NCBI GenBank assembly: GCA_013368315.1
Contig: JAACJM010000299.1
Location: 31,902-95,901, forward strand
Length of the DNA stretch: 64,000 nt
Source of the DNA: Tetrapyrgos nigripes
Lineage: Eukaryota > Basidiomycota > Agaricomycetes > Agaricales > Campanellaceae
Reading direction: 5' to 3'
In this document: one piece after another, positions 1 through 8,683 of the stretch
Layout of the letters: each line of letters starts with the position of its first letter
Numbering within the stretch: position 1 is the first letter of the stretch
The notes under the pieces: model-generated
The model's database searches: none
Seen by the model: only the letters and a program-made list of their open reading frames with translations
What the model was told of the DNA's origin: nothing
Program-made: the position numbers and the translations under genes

Positions 1-96
1 AAGAATCAGGCAAAGTCTCAAGCGCAAGAGTATGATAGGCTTGCGGATAGATATAACAAGCTGGCTGGGGAGAAGGGAGCGGATAAGAAGGCTTAA
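1..96 (+). CDS. C-terminal end of a BAP31-like ER membrane protein (5' cut off by window)
   Basis: The open frame from base 1 ends at a TAA at 94-96 and gives a 31-residue, highly charged, coiled-coil-like tail containing SQAQEYDRLADRYNKL and ending in ADKKA. The EYDRL core and a lysine-rich end resemble the cytosolic coiled coil of BAP31/Yet family proteins, multi-pass ER proteins that help sort and export membrane cargo. Only the last exon part is visible, so the membrane segments and the intron structure lie outside the window. The canonical KKxx retrieval signal is shifted by one position here (lysines at -2 and -3). Family assignment rests on this short tail alone. Confidence 0.5.
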   Translation, partial: KNQAKSQAQEYDRLADRYNKLAGEKGADKKA

Positions 97-483
97 AGGT
101 CTAGGGTGATTAAGGGCGGAGTCATCGGCGTGTATGCGTGTTTGAGTGAAAAGGGAAAAAGGACGCTGAAAGCCCGAAGAGCTGCGAAGGAAAATGAATG
201 GACGTCGGTAAAGGCCATGGCCGTGGTTATAGTTGGTGTATGTATCTGAGAGTAGGGCTCGCAAGGTCTTTTTCCTGGTTTTTGTGTTGATACAAATTTC
301 TTTCGCTGTCTGACTCTTTTTCTCTGTGTCTTATCATACAAACTTGGATTGCTCGCGATAATATGAATGTCAATGACAATGTGTCGTACGCCTCGTTGAG
401 TACTTCTATCTCCTAAGCCCCCTTAATATCCGGGACAAAAAAAATGATTGTGTTTAGCTCCAACTTGTGGATTAAAATGTGGA
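97..483. other. Intergenic, no gene seen
   Basis: 3' flank of the BAP31-like gene. The short open frames here are not convincing: no splice-supported continuation and no recognisable protein pattern. Confidence 0.5.
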
Positions 484-765
484 TAGCACAAAAAGCTATC
501 TAGTAAAGTCAACCACTGAGTCACCTCCCGTCCAAAAAAACCCAATTCCCTTTCGCTTCTCTTCTCTCATCTCTCATCAAGTATACCAACCAACAAACAA
601 CCAAGGTCCACCTGAATGGTACTCTCTCTCGCCAGATCCTAACTTCGCCTAACGAAGTTAGACCTGAATGGTCCGGCTTAGTAGGTTCGTCCAGACTCCA
701 GACTCCAGTTGCATCATCATGAGGAACTCGTACTTACATGCAAGTCCTATTTATAGACGAGTCCT
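484..765 (-). pseudogene. Decayed duplicate of the agmatinase 3' end
   Basis: This stretch parallels the last exon and 3' flank of the agmatinase gene at 2142-3777. Shared runs include AAAGTCAACCACTG-GTCACCTCC (about 507-530 versus 2078-2101), CCAAGGTCCACCTG, and GTTGCATCATCATGAGG followed by AACTCGTAC (about 709-734 versus 2215-2240). Read on the minus strand it still encodes the YEFLMMMQL motif of the agmatinase C-terminus, then loses frame and the rest of the tail. It is a fragment of at most the final exon, with no start and no active-site residues. It lies in the same orientation as the intact gene, consistent with an old tandem duplication. Confidence 0.7.
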
Positions 766-956
766 TCTCCGGTCACTCCGCTCACCTGTCAGTGGCAAGT
801 ACGCTACTTACTTGTCATTCATCATCCGCAGTCAGGGGTTCTTCATTGACGTCTGATTGAGGTTGTTCCCCCAAGTCTAGGCCTACTTAAACCCCTTCTC
901 AGTTCGTTCTCGAGTTGTACATTCCCCCAAAATCCTCACTGCTTCTGACACCCGCA

Positions 957-1672
957 ATGTCTATTATCACCTCAAGTTCTCGAAATTTCCCCTGGACCGT
1001 GGCTCAGACACTGCTCGTTCTGAGCTTCATCTCAACCACCTTGATCGTTGAGCCGATCAACGCTCTCCCTCTTCCAAGTCCTCTACCAGCTCCCGTGGCA
1101 CTCAGTTATCAAGGGACTTGGATATCTCTTCGAGCTTGTATGTTATGATGACTTACTCTTCGTTACTCCATAATATTTACTTCTACTTACATGGCATCTT
1201 CAACCCCACCGCAGTCAGAGATTCAGACGTTCCGCCGTACCACTATCAACAAGTGCCATTTATAGCTGTAGGTAAGTCGGTCTTGGGATTTGGATGATTT
1301 CGCTATATTTACTTTGTTGCCTCTTGTTGCCAAGCTGCCTCAGACTTACTTCCAGGGGCATTACAACCCTCAGGAAATACAGACAGTGCACTCGAATCCG
1401 ACCCTGCTGACGAAACAGCATTCATTCCTCCAGATGGAGTTGCTACTATGAAAACCATCGCCCGGTCCTCTACTAGATCTTTCTTCACTGTACGTGGGTG
1501 GTCGGCGACCTGGACGGGGACTTTCACAAATCCAATGTCGACCAAATCCACCGCGGGCAGTGATACCGTTGATAGTTGTGGCAGAATGAGGGCTGGAACG
1601 ATAAAGGTGATTTGCTTGATGGTTGTTGCGGTGGGCGGGATGATTCTTGGGGTAGTTTCCGTAGTCTTTTGA
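957..1672 (+). CDS. Small predicted secreted or membrane protein (188 aa), function unknown
   Basis: Three exons join in frame: 957-1137, 1215-1271 and 1344-1672, with GTATGT and GTAAGT donors and CAG acceptors, giving 188 residues. An in-frame ATG at 915 is an alternative start. The N-terminus holds a hydrophobic signal-like stretch (about residues 10-32, TVAQTLLVLSFISTTLIV) followed by a proline-rich segment. The last 24 residues are hydrophobic and run to the stop, as in a tail anchor or a GPI-attachment signal. I do not recognise a family. Support comes from three exons staying in frame across two canonical introns and from the paired N- and C-terminal hydrophobic segments. It sits between the agmatinase relic and the agmatinase gene. 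Confidence 0.5.
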
Positions 1673-2141
1673 CGTTTCACTGTTGCGCTCTATCGCGGTT
1701 GCTCACACTCGAGATGTCTTCAATTTGGGAAACATTTTCTTTCTCAGCGGTCTTGAAGATGCCAGATATGTCGATGTATACCTTCGGTCGAAATCAGTCC
1801 CTTTTCCCTCCAGTGATTCTGACCTTCACCCGAACTTCATCATTACGCCGGGGACTAATGCACTCTCCTCGCTGGTTCCATCTCCGTGTTACCGGAAGAT
1901 ACTGCGGGATCCTCACCGGTGGTGAGTCGTTACTTTGATAATATGTTAACGTTGTGGTAGAATACGATATTTTGTGTAGATTTAGACGTACTACCTTGAA
2001 GGTTTGGAATATATATAATCGTCGAAATTGGAATGTGGACGGCAGAAGCCTCCGCTGCTGCAAGCTAGGTGACTCGTAAAGTCAACCACTGGGTCACCTC
2101 CCCGGTCGAAGACTTGATTGATTCGCTTTCGCTTTCTCTTC
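1673..2141 (+). other. Unassigned open stretch downstream of the small membrane protein
   Basis: An open frame at 1683-1925 encodes about 80 residues including LGNIFFLSGLEDARYVDVYL. It lies directly after the stop at 1672 in another frame. It could be a remnant of a second copy of a related exon or an unrelated exon. No start or splice pattern settles it, so no gene is called. The rest, to the agmatinase stop at 2142, is that gene's 3' flank. Confidence 0.3.
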
Positions 2142-3777
2142 TCACTGCATATGTACCAACAAGTCCGCCTCAACCCAAGGTCCACCTGGATGCCCTGGCT
2201 TGGGAGGTTCGTCCAGTTGCATCATCATGAGGAACTCGTACACGAAGTCCGCAGCTGCGATTGCAGTTATATCCGCTGTACGTGGTAAACAAGCGGCCAT
2301 AGTCAGTTACTTGTGCTTGGCGAGGAGGGCGAGAGCTGAGTCAAAGGAGGCGCACCAGTGTCATACGCAGGAGCTACTTCCACAATATCAGCGCCTACAA
2401 AATTGAGCCCCGTCAATCCGCGAAGGATACGTATCATTTCTCTGGTAGTCCAGCCTCCAGCTTCGGGAGTCCCAGCTGATAGTAAGGAAAATGAAATCAG
2501 CTACTGCACTGTTTGAAAAATCAGATGAATTGGAAGAAACGCACTGGCAGGAGCAAGACTCGGATCCACCGTATCGATGTCCAGACTAAGATAGACGGGC
2601 GCGTCACCAATTCTCTTCCTAATCGCCTTGATAACGTTCTGGATCCCATAGTCGTCTATATCCTCCGAGCTGATGACCTGGAAACCAACCGACTCGTCAT
2701 GTTCGACGAATTCTGGGCCCTGGAGAGGTAAAAAGAGTCATAAGTATTGGACGGGAATAGGCAAAACTGAGCGAAAAAGAACTTGGATAAGCAGAAAATG
2801 ACAAAGACTCACGCTCATCTTATTCCTAATCCCACCATGTATACTCCTATTCCCCAGCATCAGGCCTTCCTCCCACGCAATTGTAAAGTAGGAACCGTGT
2901 GTTATGCGTTCTTGGTCTATACGACCCTCGGTTGGCCCAGTGTCCATGTGCGCGTCAAAGTGGATGACGGAGACGGGTCCGTAGACCTTATTCAGAGAGC
3001 GAAGGATAGGGAGGACCTAGTAGAAAGCAAGAACCTTTACATGAGAAGAAAGGAAGATAAAACGAACGAAGAAACCCACAATGGTGTGGTCCCCGCCTAG
3101 AGTAACAAGCCTAGGGTGTTCCTTTCCATCTTTCGCCATGAATGATGTTCGGTTTTTATAGCTCGTTCCTGTTCCTTCCAGACCCGGTCGGTTGATCAAC
3201 GTATCATACGCTGCCTCCATCTGAACTAGTGCCTTTGCGTTGTCCATGGGTGTTATGGGCGCCTAGATATAACCAAGGTTTCTTCAGTGACCAGATAGAA
3301 GAGCCAAGCGACAGTACTCACATCACCGCAATCCAGTAAGCCCGCGCCATGTACACTGTCTGGGCTACCTTGCCAGCCCATATCCCACCACCACTCGGGA
3401 GCCATCCGCTTACTCCCGACTCTGATCGCATAAGGTCCAAAACGCGCTCCAGGTCTGAAGGTGGTCGTTGTGTCAAAAGGGAAGCCCAGAATAGCTATAG
3501 TATCTCGCTGTTAATATCGACGGTGTCTTACTCAGGAAGCAAGGCACACACCGATATCAAAAGCTTTCGATGAATCTTCCAGACATTTGAGGTAAGGTAG
3601 ATGGGCAAAGCTCAGAGGGCCGGTATAGCCCAGATCCATTTGAGGTCCGTATTTCGACGTCCAAGGTTCTGAAGAGATGTCTGGTGTTTGAACATGATCG
3701 TGACGGTTGTGGTGTAAGTGGGCAGAAGTAGATAAAGCGAGAAAAACCGCTGTGAGCAGGATCATGATGAAGATCAT
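2142..3777 (-). CDS. Agmatinase / ureohydrolase family protein with N-terminal signal segment (404 aa)
   Basis: Seven exons on the minus strand join in frame: 3777-3552, 3494-3322, 3262-3080, 3016-2813, 2719-2545, 2475-2356 and 2275-2142 (1,215 nt). Ureohydrolases are Mn-dependent; agmatinase splits agmatine to putrescine and urea. The metal-binding signatures are present: GGDHTI (about 189-194), DAHMD (215-219) and SLDIDTVDP with aspartates near 309, 311 and 314. Fungal agmatinase hallmarks are also clear: [10 protein letters not shown] before the catalytic core, [27 protein letters not shown], and a C-terminal [11 protein letters not shown]. The chosen start gives [20 protein letters not shown], a signal peptide or anchor, suggesting an extracellular or vacuolar enzyme, as in several basidiomycete paralogues. 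No frame damage was seen. A broken copy of the last exon lies about 1.5 kb downstream of the stop. Confidence 0.93.
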
Positions 3778-4309
3778 GGTGATAAGAGCTGAAGCTGAAA
3801 CCCAGAGGACTGACGAGGCAGATAAAACATTGCAAGATAAGGATAAGCGCACCGGCGCGGCATATGCATTTCGATGAGATAGAAATACAGACACGTCTGA
3901 AAATCAAGCACACGTCGTCCATAACAGACTGGAGAAGATTGTAGCGGTTGAAGCCTGCAAGCCTGCAATGCAGTGTTCCTTCTGCATGTTGAGGATGTTG
4001 AGTGCAAGTTGAGTGCAAGTTGAGTGACGCGGAGGATTCGTTTCCGCTGTTATTGTTCTTGTGGTTGGGATACCGGTAATGTAGTTAGTATTAGTTGAGT
4101 CCAGTTGGATATGGAAGATGAGGGCTGGAAGAAAGGAGATAGGTGCCATTCGCTGTCCTGCCGGTCAGAAACAATTCCGTACATGTCATAGCTGTGCTCA
4201 AGCGAATGCACCTTTTGACTACTGTATTACATGTATCTGCAGCTGTGGTTAAAATATCTTGTCTTCAAGTTACAAAACTGCGCCAAGAAAGTCACGTAAA
4301 ACTACAGTA
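3778..4309. other. Agmatinase upstream region and F-box array boundary
   Basis: Contains the putative promoter side of the agmatinase. Overlapping minus-strand frames (for example 3904-4149) have no supported splicing into the enzyme. From about 4170 onward the sequence is a degenerate copy of the F-box 3' flank: ATAGCTGTGCTC-AGCGAATGCACCTTTTGACTA and TTACAAAACTGCGCC match the stretches at about 4690-4790 and 8386-8420/17510-17540. Confidence 0.5.
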
Positions 4310-4690
4310 TCAAACTCTGAAAAGCTTTGTATCCGTCGTAACCCATGCAGTAATCGCAACATCCAAACCCAGACCTTCCTGTTTCAAGGCGCGTAGCCCG
4401 GGCATAGTGAGGCAGATCCAATCATGTCCTGCCTGTATGTGGAACTTGGCAGACAGCTTCAACCTTTCTAAACCCACTACCGTATTATGATCACCCGTCC
4501 AGGCTTGCAAACGTCTCTCCGAGGAATCAAATGACAAGCTACGCGCAGGTGTGGAGGATCTTGGTTTGCGGGACCTAAGCATTGAGACAACGAGGTCAGG
4601 TTGTGGAACGCCTTCTTCGTTTTCATGGGCACTGCCCGACCAAAAGGTGCCTAACGAGATTTTGGCTAGCCAGTCCCGTACATGTCCATG
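4310..4690 (-). pseudogene. Orphan C-terminal fragment of an F-box protein gene
   Basis: On the minus strand this encodes about 115 residues alignable to the end of the intact F-box gene at 4803-6629. Shared blocks include SAHENEEG, LRSRKPRSSTPA, LSFDSSE, QAWTGDH, GHDWICLTMPGLRALKQEG and LFRV at the stop. Its NTVVGLERLKL block is closer to the third copy at 17541-19332 than to the adjacent intact gene. Everything upstream of the last fifth of the protein is missing, including the F-box, so it is a truncated tandem copy. Confidence 0.8.
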
Positions 4691-4802
4691 GAGGCCATCT
4701 ATAGCTGTACTCAGGTGAATGCACCTTTTGACTACATAACAACTACATAAGTATTGTATTGTTTATCTTCAAATTACAAAACTGCACCAAGAGAATCACG
4801 TA

Positions 4803-6629
4803 TCAAACTCTGAAAAACTTTGTACCCGTGGTAGCCCGTGTACTACTAGCTGCAACATCTAAACCCAGACCTTCCTGTTTCAAGGCGCGTAGCCCTGGCA
4901 TAGTGAGGCAGATCCAATCATGTCCTGCCGGTGTGATGAAATTGGCAGACAGCTTCACCCTCTGCAAGCCCAGTACTGCATGATCACCCGTCCAGGCTTG
5001 TGACCAACTCTCCGAGGAATCAAACGACAAGCGACACGCAGGTGTGGAGGACCTTGGTTTGCGGGACCCAAGCGTTGAGATAACGAGGTCAGGTTTTGGA
5101 AGGCCTTCTTCGTTTTCATGGGCATCATCCTGTGACGACAAAGAAGTGTCTAAAGAGATTTCGAGATGGGTCAAGGAGGGTAGTAACGGAAGGCTGACGG
5201 AACCCGTCGCCAAAATGCCACTGTCTTTGATAGTCAGATTCCGTAGCAGATCGCTTGTGAAGACTTTCGCAAAACCGCTTCCCAGATCCATTTTAAGGCA
5301 TTTTAGCCTGGGGAGCAGCTTCAAAACGGCCAAAACCTCCTCATCAGATCCGAAAAACCCTTCATCGAACTCGAATAGCTCCACTGAACATTTCGACCTC
5401 ACGAGCATCGCCCTAAAGCTTTGCTGCCAAGACTCGTAGTCCTGATCTAAAACAGTCCCGGACACTTTCAAGCTCGTCAAACATGGCACCGTCAACCCCT
5501 CAAAGAGTCTGATTGCCGCCTCATCGTTCTCGATGCCAAGGTCTAGAGATCGTAGGTTCTTTAGGTTCTTGTGGGTCGCATCGAGTCCGTCGAAACCGCC
5601 TAAATACTGGTATCCAGTAGGCAACTGTAGATGTTCCAGACCTCCACATAGTTCAAATATGTCTTCAGGTGACCCGTCCACGCAATTATTGCAGATTCTC
5701 AACTCTTTGAGTTTCTCGAATGGGAAGGGAAGAAAGGAGTGAAAGGCATCCAGGGATAGGGAGCGCAACGCCGGCCAACGGAGAAAGAAGTGAAAGAACG
5801 TCTTCTCTTTCTCATCGCTGTCGGGAAAGTTGGGGTCCCAATCCAGAGAATCGGGTGTCCACTCGACGTTTAAGATTTCTAGACGATCCAATGACCAATC
5901 TGTAGGTCGGGGTACTATAGAACTCATGCGATGGAACCCTTTAGCGTAAATGTCCCAATGCAATTCAAATGTCGCCTCCTTCCACTGCAAATAATGGGAT
6001 AAAATGATCTCCAGCATCTTCCATCCGTCTTCATTCAACTCGTCCGGATCGTCTCCACCATCTAGATCCCAAGCATAGATTCTGAAGGTCAAAGGCGCAT
6101 TGCCTGAGCGATCCAGATAACGCTGTAAAAGCGACATGGTGCGAGGAGTCGATTTCCCCAAGTCTATATCCAAGCAAGACCATAAAGCTGGTCGAGAATA
6201 GACGATGTTTCTCCAAACGTTACACGTCTGCGAGAGAGCAAGGGTGGGCGCATCAATGTATCCTCCAGAAATTCTGAGACCATTTGGGCAAGTCGCAAAG
6301 GCGCATATCTCGGAAATGAGTTCTGCAGGAAGTCGACGGACTGGAGCAAGGAGGGACTTGTACTCGTCCGTGTATCGATGTAAGGTCTTTCGCTGCTCTT
6401 GTAGTTTGTTCAAGAGTTGAGTCATCGCTCCGATTTCGGTGTCGTAGCGTTCAAGATCTTGTTCGGCGTCTTCTATGAGATGTTGGATACGCGAGATGTC
6501 AGTTTCGGACAGAGTGTGCATTGTGCGCAACTGCTGTATTGGGGAAGAAAGAGTAGAGAGGGGAGTGTGGTCGCCGGTTGCTGTGAATGTGTTGTTGCAT
6601 TTTTGACAGAGAGTTGTAGTTGAGAGCAT
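4803..6629 (-). CDS. F-box protein with leucine-rich-type C-terminal region (608 aa)
   Basis: Single-exon frame of 608 residues. After a CQKCNNTF pair of cysteines, a coiled coil (about 35-90) leads into the F-box-like motif LLAPVRRLPAELISEICAFA and a CNVWRNIVYSRPALWSCL segment, the standard layout of the large Agaricomycete F-box family. The rest (about 130-608) has irregular leucine-rich spacing (LRSLSLDAF, LKELRICNN, LEHLQLP, LTHLEISL), as in LRR substrate-binding domains. F-box proteins usually tether substrates to an SCF ubiquitin ligase through Skp1; the substrate is unknown. It is the intact member of a local tandem family, with a tail fragment downstream (4310-4690) and a broken copy at 17541-19332. 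Confidence 0.85.
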   Translation of the reverse strand: MLSTTTLCQKCNNTFTATGDHTPLSTLSSPIQQLRTMHTLSETDISRIQHLIEDAEQDLERYDTEIGAMTQLLNKLQEQRKTLHRYTDEYKSLLAPVRRLPAELISEICAFATCPNGLRISGGYIDAPTLALSQTCNVWRNIVYSRPALWSCLDIDLGKSTPRTMSLLQRYLDRSGNAPLTFRIYAWDLDGGDDPDELNEDGWKMLEIILSHYLQWKEATFELHWDIYAKGFHRMSSIVPRPTDWSLDRLEILNVEWTPDSLDWDPNFPDSDEKEKTFFHFFLRWPALRSLSLDAFHSFLPFPFEKLKELRICNNCVDGSPEDIFELCGGLEHLQLPTGYQYLGGFDGLDATHKNLKNLRSLDLGIENDEAAIRLFEGLTVPCLTSLKVSGTVLDQDYESWQQSFRAMLVRSKCSVELFEFDEGFFGSDEEVLAVLKLLPRLKCLKMDLGSGFAKVFTSDLLRNLTIKDSGILATGSVSLPLLPSLTHLEISLDTSLSSQDDAHENEEGLPKPDLVISTLGSRKPRSSTPACRLSFDSSESWSQAWTGDHAVLGLQRVKLSANFITPAGHDWICLTMPGLRALKQEGLGLDVAASSTRATTGTKFFRV

Positions 6630-7089
6630 CTCGTGCAGAAAAAGTTAGAGCTCTCCTCAAGCTTGCCTCAAGCTGTCCTTGAGATGAGTTCATTATCAAT
6701 GGAAGGGCGACGGACTTGAGAAATCTGACTCACAGGAGAACCTTGAAAATTCTGCTGCAGTCTTCAGAGAGACTAGCTTAAGGGCGACAGACTTGAGAAA
6801 TGCCTGAATAGGTCTTTCAACAGATAGAAACTTCTGCTGCTGCCGACTTCAAGAGCGAGAGAGAGACGAGGTCGAGCTTACACGGCCGGGGTGAGTGCAT
6901 ATTTGGACGAACTTTTTGGAGGAGAATAAATCTCGGGTTTTTCAACGGCGCCGAAACTACCCCATATAGAAGATCGGCCTAGATTCGGTCCCATATGGGG
7001 CAGTCCGGCCAATGTAGAAATACTCGAGATTTACTCCTGCTCAAAAACGCTTGACAAAAACGCACTCATCCCAGCCGTGTTAGCGCTAA

Positions 7090-7500
7090 ACTTGACTACG
7101 CGAGTCACGCTCATTGAATTCTTTTGCAACCGTCATCATCCTTGCACAGGGCAAACTCGCTTTTGTTGTGTCTAAAATGACTGCATCGAACTCAAGAAGA
7201 CCATGGCCTCGCTGGGATTATTGAGAAATGCCAATTTGACGCTACTGACAATCGCCTTGGACGTCAGTTGCTGTTAAATTCTACTCTCTTGGGCTACCTC
7301 GTTGTTTGTCGAATTGCGTCTCGAGTCCAACCCCCATCATCCCCGTCTTTTTTTCCTCTGACAGCCCTTCCAAAGCTCGTTCCACGTACAGCATCCTTGG
7401 CACCGGGTTTTTCGTTGCGGAAATGTGCGGGAGCAATCCGAAAAGGACCGCTATGGCACTAATGCGCGGCGCATTGAAGGAGGGCGATGAGAGTGCTTAG
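7090..7500 (+). pseudogene. Divergent gene remnant shared by the F-box units (copy 1)
   Basis: Upstream of the intact F-box gene and divergent from it lies a short frame starting ATG at 7203 (MASLGLLRNANLTLLTIALD), followed by an open stretch to 7500 whose C-terminal part includes ILGTGFFVAEMCGSNPKRTA. The same arrangement recurs at 19545-19850 upstream of the second F-box copy (shared CAAGAAGACCATGGCCTCGC and GCCCTTCCAAAGCTCGT). In copy 1 the frame stops after about 24 codons where copy 2 has extra sequence. The two copies are damaged at different points, so the ancestral gene is not recoverable by eye and its family is not recognised. Confidence 0.4.
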
Positions 7501-8421
7501 TTGAACCCGAGAATTTTAAAGCCCTTTCAAGTGTGTATCTACACATCCCCTCCTGCGTCAAATTTTCGGCTAATATCCATGATCTTTTTTGTTCAGAGTA
7601 CTATCGGCCGTGCAAAAGATTTGAGGATGTGTTGTGTGACTAGAAGAGACGGAAAACCTTCTGTGTTCGGTGTGACATGCGTGTTGATATAACGTCTGCG
7701 ATTACTACTTACATCGAGATGGCTGTGAAGCATGCTCGTTCAGGTAGACCAGAATTTTCTGCAGGATGGGTCACTCTATGTCAATACCAAACGTAACGTT
7801 CGTTTTTAGAACATCTGGCTTATCGATCTCGGCTGCCGTCAAATGCAAGCACCCATCTAATTATGAAGCTGAAGGCTATGACTTCAAACGTCAGTGGGGT
7901 CTAATGCGCAAGAGGTCATGGAAGATTATGGTCGTGAAGGACAAGCGAAAGCTCAGAGCATAGAGAAGGGGGAAGAGATGTCTTTGAAGGCTGAGGAGGG
8001 ATAGAGATGGAACGGAGGCAATGTTGAAGGTTTGAGAGGAGGTATCAGGGATGAAGAAGCTGTAGAAGTCAAAGAATGAACCCAAGAAGACCTCTGACGA
8101 GGTTGAAGCTGGGACGAACACAGTTGGCAGCCTGAGGTAGTACCTCATCTATAAACCGCAACTTTCGAGGTCCGAACAAAGGAACACTCGCTACTCTTTA
8201 CCGATGCAAGGAAGAATGTTCTCCTAGGTCGAGGTAACGAACACCACGGTTCTCTGTGGCTGGTACGTTTAATGCTCAATTGAGAGAATTTGAACCTTGA
8301 AGTCTAAGTTGATCCAATTCCCGAAGCCAGACTGAAGAGCTAGAAGCACTGTAGTCCCCAATACAATTTGCTAGCTACCTAAGTAGGTCATCTATATCTG
8401 TACTCGAGCTGATGCAGCGTT
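7501..8421. other. Unassigned sequence between F-box unit 1 and the KDZ transposon
   Basis: Contains a plus-strand open stretch ending at 8004 with the charged tail MEDYGREGQAKAQSIEKGEE and an antisense frame (7891-8148), neither supported as a gene. From about 8386 to 8421 the sequence (TCATCTATATCTGTACTCGAG-TGATGCA) matches the 3' flank of the other F-box copies, so this is the left half of the flank split by the transposon. Confidence 0.45.
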
Positions 8422-8429
8422 TGAGTAAG
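8422..8429. repeat. Target-site duplication of KDZ element, left copy
   Basis: TGAGTAAG immediately outside the left inverted repeat, identical to 17471-17478. Eight base pairs is the length expected for KDZ and hAT-like transposases. Confidence 0.9.
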
Positions 8430-8581
8430 CACCTAATATGACCAATTGATCGGACTTATATAAGGCGTTGATGTACCGAGAAGCGCCTTTCACATAAGGC
8501 GTTTAGTGTAATTCCGGGCAGTTTGATGCCCTCCGATGGCCAGTTGGACTTCGTGAGTGGGGTTATAAGGGGAGTAGGTCA
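8430..8581 (+). repeat. KDZ left terminal inverted repeat
   Basis: 152 bp that match the reverse complement of 17319-17470 without gaps. Visible differences are GT/AC near 8501 and a G/A in the GTGGG(G/A)TTATAAGG stretch. Similarity falls off after AGTAGGTCA, then a short matching island (ACTTTCTGCTACTCA) follows. Confidence 0.92.
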
Positions 8582-8683
8582 TTTTCACTTTCTGCTACTC
8601 AGGGTGCCATACTAGTATCAAACCAATAGCTTTATTCAATAATACATATGCATATATACAGTACTGTAAGTCCAAGAGCGATA

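Noticed and set aside
1309..1680. Minus-strand frame of 123 codons
   Set aside because: Antisense to the three-exon plus-strand gene, which has better splice and topology support.
3904..4149. Minus-strand frame MAPISFLPALIF as a possible agmatinase N-terminus
   Set aside because: It cannot be joined in frame to the agmatinase exons, while ATG 3777 gives a good signal peptide directly.
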